Shown: one piece after another, positions 6,327 to 9,199 of the stretch | How positions within the stretch are numbered: the first letter of the stretch is position 1 | How the letters are laid out: every line of letters starts with the position of its first letter | Source: Candidatus Dadabacteria bacterium | GTDB taxonomy: Bacteria; Desulfobacterota_D; UBA1144; Nemesobacterales; UBA2774 | Direction: 5' to 3' | DNA length: 9,199 nucleotides | Assembly: GCA_020054175.1 (NCBI GenBank) | Contig: JAGVLR010000214.1 | Location: 1 to 9,199 of the forward strand | Translations under genes and position numbers: made by a program | The notes under the pieces: generated by a model | The model's database searches: none | The model's input: the letters and a program-made list of their open reading frames with translations, nothing else | What the model was told of the DNA's origin: nothing

Positions 6327-7583
6327 ATGGCTATAGACGTTAAAGTTCCGGAGCTGGGAGAATCGGTGGTCGAAGCCACCATAGTAAGGTGGTTTAAGGC
6401 CGAAGGAGATGCGGTGAAGATAGGCGAATCTCTCGTCGAGCTCGAAACCGAGAAGGCCAACTTCGAAATCGCAGCCGAGAAGCAGGGCGTCCTTTCCAAA
6501 ATCCTGAAAGGGGACGGCGAAGACGTCGAAGTGGGAGAAGTGCTTGCCGTAATAGAAGAAGGTAAGGCCGGAGCGGAAGCCCCGGCTAAGGAAACGGCCA
6601 AAACGCCGGAGCCCGAGCCTGTGAAAGAAGCGCAAAAGGAAACACCGCAGGAAAAGGTTACGCCGGTAGCGAAGCGAGTCGCCGAAGAGAATAACGTAGA
6701 TCTTTCGAAGGTCGAAGGCACAGGGCCCAGCGGCCGCGTTACCAAAGAAGACGTAGAGGTCCACATACAGAAAGAAGCGGCAAGGCCCGCGAAGGAAGCG
6801 CCCGCGGAGCCCGCGAAGAGCGCGTCCACCGCTGTCATACAGGCCCCTAAGGAAGCGCCGGCCATACTACACATAGCACGCGACGCACGCGAAGAACGCG
6901 TAAAGATGTCGCGCAGAAGAAGGACCATAGCCCGCCGCATGCTCGAGGCCACTCAGACCACGGCCATGCTCACGACTTTCAACGAGATAGACATGGGCGC
7001 TGTAATGGATCTCAGGAAGAGGAGAAAGGACACATTCAAGGAAAAGTACGGGGTTAATCTTGGCCTCAACTCCTTCTTCGTAAAGGGGTCCATAGGCGCG
7101 CTCAAAGCGTTCCCGCAGGTAAACGCCGACATTGAAGGCGACGACATGGTTATAAAGCACTACTACGACATAGGCGTCGCAATAGGAGCAACCGAAGGCC
7201 TCGTCGTACCGGTCCTCAGAAACGCCGACAGCATGTCCTTCGCCGACATAGAAAAGAAAATAAAGGACTACGCACAAAGGGCCGAAGCCAACGCCCTAAC
7301 GCTCGACGAAATCATGGGCGGCACGTTCACAATCACCAACGGCGGCATATTCGGCTCGCTGATGAGCACGCCGATATTAAACCCGCCGCAGGTCGGTATT
7401 CTCGGTCTTCATAAAATAGAAGAACGCCCCATGGCGATTAACGGCGAAGTTAAGATAAGGCCGATGATGTACGTCGCTCTCAGCTACGACCACCGCATCG
7501 TCGACGGACGCGAAGCGGTGCAGTTCCTCGTGAAGATTAAGGAGCTCATCGAAGATCCTGAATCGCTCCTTCTCGAAGGATAA
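6327..7583 (+). CDS. sucB: Dihydrolipoyllysine succinyltransferase, E2 of the 2-oxoglutarate dehydrogenase complex
   Basis: E2 forms the core of the complex and moves the succinyl group from E1 to coenzyme A through its swinging lipoyl arm. The 418-residue protein has an N-terminal lipoyl domain (about 1-78) with the lipoyl-lysine K43 in E-T-E-K-A-N, an Ala/Pro/Lys/Glu-rich linker (about 80-110), a peripheral subunit-binding domain (about 112-147, T-P-V-A-K-R and G-T-G-P-S-G-R-V-T-K-E-D) that docks E3 and/or E1, a second linker (about 148-180) and the catalytic domain. The catalytic motif S-Y-D-H-R-I-V-D-G gives H389 and D393. The tail, K-E-L-I-E-D-P-E-S-L-L-L, is typical of SucB rather than pyruvate E2, and the sucA neighbour agrees. 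The ATG has GGAG eight bases upstream and lies 17 bases after sucA, so the two are cotranscribed. E-T-E-K-A-N-F replaces the more common E-T-D-K-V around the lipoyl-lysine; otherwise the gene looks intact. Confidence 0.95.
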   Translation: MAIDVKVPELGESVVEATIVRWFKAEGDAVKIGESLVELETEKANFEIAAEKQGVLSKILKGDGEDVEVGEVLAVIEEGKAGAEAPAKETAKTPEPEPVKEAQKETPQEKVTPVAKRVAEENNVDLSKVEGTGPSGRVTKEDVEVHIQKEAARPAKEAPAEPAKSASTAVIQAPKEAPAILHIARDAREERVKMSRRRRTIARRMLEATQTTAMLTTFNEIDMGAVMDLRKRRKDTFKEKYGVNLGLNSFFVKGSIGALKAFPQVNADIEGDDMVIKHYYDIGVAIGATEGLVVPVLRNADSMSFADIEKKIKDYAQRAEANALTLDEIMGGTFTITNGGIFGSLMSTPILNPPQVGILGLHKIEERPMAINGEVKIRPMMYVALSYDHRIVDGREAVQFLVKIKELIEDPESLLLEG

Positions 7584-7613
7584 TCAAGATTGTAAAAAAC
7601 AAATAAAGAATCG

Positions 7614-7652
7614 ACGCCCGGCCTGTGTCATGCAGCGCCGGGCGTTTTTTTT
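7614..7652 (+). terminator. Rho-independent terminator after sucB, possibly bidirectional
   Basis: A perfect nine-base stem pairs ACGCCCGGC (7614-7622) with GCCGGGCGT (7637-7645) around a 14-base loop, in which CTG/CAG can add a small inner stem. It runs straight into eight T residues (7645-7652), with the first T shared with the stem. It lies 30 bases after the sucB stop and should end the sucAB transcript. On the other strand the same stem is followed by a T-rich but interrupted tract (complement of 7590-7613), so it may also stop transcription from the convergent recG gene, which ends at 7703. Confidence 0.93.
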
Positions 7653-7702
7653 GTGAAAGTTAAAACGGTGAATAGCTAAAGAGAAGGCCCGGGCTTAGGA
7701 TA

Positions 7703-9199
7703 TTAGGATATTCCCGGCAGCTCGAATACGCTCCCGTACCTTCTCGTAACCTCTTCCAGGAGTCCCGGATATTTCGAAAGCCTTGGATCTTCCGACACGA
7801 GCCTGAACGCGTCGTCCCTGGCTTCTTCGAGTATCCGCCAGTCCCTTAATATATCCGCGAACCTGAACTCCGGCAGGCCCGACTGTTTCGTCCCGAGGAA
7901 ATCGCCCGGGCCCCTTATTGTAAGGTCGGCCTCGGCGATCCTGAACCCGTCGCTCGTCTCCTCCATTATGGAGAGCCGCTTGTCGGCATCCTGGGAGCGC
8001 TTGAAGCCCGAAATCAGTATACAGAAGGAATCGTGCCCTCCCCTCCCTATCCTCCCCCTAAGCTGATGAAGCTGCGTGAGCCCGAACCTCTCGGCGTTTT
8101 CTACAACCATCACTGTCGCATTGGGAACGTCCACGCCTACCTCTATCACAGTCGTCGAGACGAGTATATCCACCTGCCGTGCGATGAACCGCCTCATCAC
8201 GGCGTCCTTCTCCTCCGGCTTCATCCTCCCGTGAAGAAGACCGACCTTGAACTCGGGGAAAATTTCATTCCCGAGCTCTTCGGCCATTCGGGTCGCATAC
8301 TTAATGTTTTTAAAATCGGGGTTCTCCGACTCCTCTATCATCGGATAGACGACATACGCCTGCCTCCCCTTCTCCGCCTCTTTTCTGACTATGCCGTACG
8401 CCTTCTCGCGGGAGCCCTTCTGATCGTAGAATACGCGCGTTTTAACGGCCTTCCTGCCGGGCGGCATCTCGTCGAGAACCGACACGTCTAGGTCCCCGTA
8501 GACAGTGAGCGCAAGGGTCCTCGGTATGGGAGTGGCAGTCATTACGAGCACATCCGGATTTACGCCCTTCCCCATGAGGCTCGCCCTCTGGAGCACTCCG
8601 AACCTGTGCTGCTCGTCGATTACGACGAGGCCGAGGTTTTTGAAATCCACCTTCTCCTGGAGCAGGGCGTGCGTCCCGACGGCGATCTGCGCTTCGCCCG
8701 ACGCGAGCGCCTTATAGTACGTGTTTTTTTCACGCTTCCCCATCCCGCTCTTGAGGAATACGACCCGGACGCCCATGCCCTTCATGTAATTTATGACCGA
8801 TGACAGATGCTGCTCGGCGAGTATCTCCGTCGGGGCCATTAGAACGGCCTGGTATCCGCTCTCGACGGCGCTCAGCATAGACATTATCGCAACTATTGTT
8901 TTCCCGCTCCCGACGTCCCCCTGAAGGAGCCTGTTCATCGGACGGGGAGACCTCATATCCCCCTCGATCTCGGAGAGGACGCGCCTCTGCGCCGAAGTGA
9001 GCCCGAATTTAAGACTCGACAGGAGCCTTCCAGTAAGCCCGCCTGTCGGATGGAAAGCAATCCCGTCGGAGAGCGCAACGTCCCTCTTTTTTAATGCGAG
9101 CCCGATCTCCATCAGAAAGAATTCCGAATAAGCGATCGTCCTGTGCGGCGGAGAGCCGTATATATCCTCGCTCTTCGAAAAGTCGATAACCCTGTCTCC
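7703..9199 (-). CDS. recG: ATP-dependent DNA helicase RecG (N-terminus outside the window)
   Basis: RecG is a cytoplasmic superfamily 2 helicase that remodels stalled replication forks and branch-migrates Holliday junctions. The frame enters from the window edge and ends with TAA at 7705-7703, giving 498 visible residues. Against about 690 for E. coli RecG, roughly the first 200 are missing, including most of the wedge (OB) domain. There is an internal ATG at 9112, but in-frame RecG-like sequence (S-P-P-H-R-T-I-A-Y) lies upstream of it, so it is not the start. Motifs: Walker A G-D-V-G-S-G-K-T (8897-8920), A-P-T-E-I-L-A-E-Q-H (motif Ia), D-E-Q-H-R-F-G (D-E-Q-H at 8606-8617), T-A-T-P-I-P-R-T-L-A, T-T-V-I-E-V-G-V-D-V-P-N, Q-L-R-G-R-I-G-R-G, and the RecG-specific A-D-L-T-I-R-G-P-G-D-F-L-G-T-K-Q-S-G. 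No defect is visible. It converges on sucB with 119 bases between the stops and is unrelated to it in function. Confidence 0.96.
   Translation of the reverse strand, partial: GDRVIDFSKSEDIYGSPPHRTIAYSEFFLMEIGLALKKRDVALSDGIAFHPTGGLTGRLLSSLKFGLTSAQRRVLSEIEGDMRSPRPMNRLLQGDVGSGKTIVAIMSMLSAVESGYQAVLMAPTEILAEQHLSSVINYMKGMGVRVVFLKSGMGKREKNTYYKALASGEAQIAVGTHALLQEKVDFKNLGLVVIDEQHRFGVLQRASLMGKGVNPDVLVMTATPIPRTLALTVYGDLDVSVLDEMPPGRKAVKTRVFYDQKGSREKAYGIVRKEAEKGRQAYVVYPMIEESENPDFKNIKYATRMAEELGNEIFPEFKVGLLHGRMKPEEKDAVMRRFIARQVDILVSTTVIEVGVDVPNATVMVVENAERFGLTQLHQLRGRIGRGGHDSFCILISGFKRSQDADKRLSIMEETSDGFRIAEADLTIRGPGDFLGTKQSGLPEFRFADILRDWRILEEARDDAFRLVSEDPRLSKYPGLLEEVTRRYGSVFELPGIS

Noticed and set aside
1..9199. 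CRISPR array, insertion sequence, prophage, tRNA or defence system
   Set aside because: No repeat-spacer pattern, transposase, integrase, terminal repeats or cloverleaf was seen. All coding space is explained by six ordinary chromosomal genes.

Overview
The window reads as an ordinary chromosomal segment of a Gram-negative bacterium. It is moderately GC-rich and uses the codons ATA and AGG freely. A 2-oxoglutarate dehydrogenase operon points to a respiratory or TCA-cycle metabolism. A GldG-type ABC cluster outside an obvious Bacteroidetes codon and sequence context would fit a Desulfobacterota/Deltaproteobacteria-like or related lineage. That placement is a guess from style and gene content, not from a marker gene.

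Layout. Positions 1-3004 (minus strand) carry a tightly packed three-gene operon: an ABC ATPase (3004-2078), an ABC-2 type permease (2077-1325) and a GldG-like membrane-anchored auxiliary protein (1328 to beyond position 1, so its C-terminus is cut). The junctions are TGA directly abutting ATG, then an ATGA overlap, so translational coupling is likely. Positions 3005-3495 are a divergent intergenic region that becomes AT-rich towards sucA, with a candidate sigma70-like promoter in each direction. Positions 3496-7583 (plus strand) hold sucA and sucB, the E1 and E2 components of the 2-oxoglutarate dehydrogenase complex, followed by a strong intrinsic terminator at 7614-7652. From 7703 to the window end (minus strand) lies the C-terminal two thirds or so of recG, convergent with sucB.

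The one real anomaly is in sucA. The reading frame is interrupted by a single in-frame TAA (5359-5361) at a position where the family has a conserved tyrosine (G-T-S-stop-T-P-L-Q against the usual G-S-T-Y-T-P-L-Q). Everything after it stays in the same frame and is intact to the normal C-terminus at 6309. This is a one-base nonsense change, a sequencing/assembly error, or (less likely) a recoded stop. If real, E1 would be cut inside its pyrimidine-binding domain and the complex would lack a working E1 from this locus.

The E1 and E2 proteins act in the same cytoplasmic complex. The E3 subunit (lpd) and the succinyl-CoA ligase genes are not in the window. The ABC ATPase, permease and GldG-like protein probably form one inner-membrane assembly of unknown substrate. 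I found no tRNA, rRNA, CRISPR array, insertion sequence or phage gene, and no convincing evidence of a novel system.
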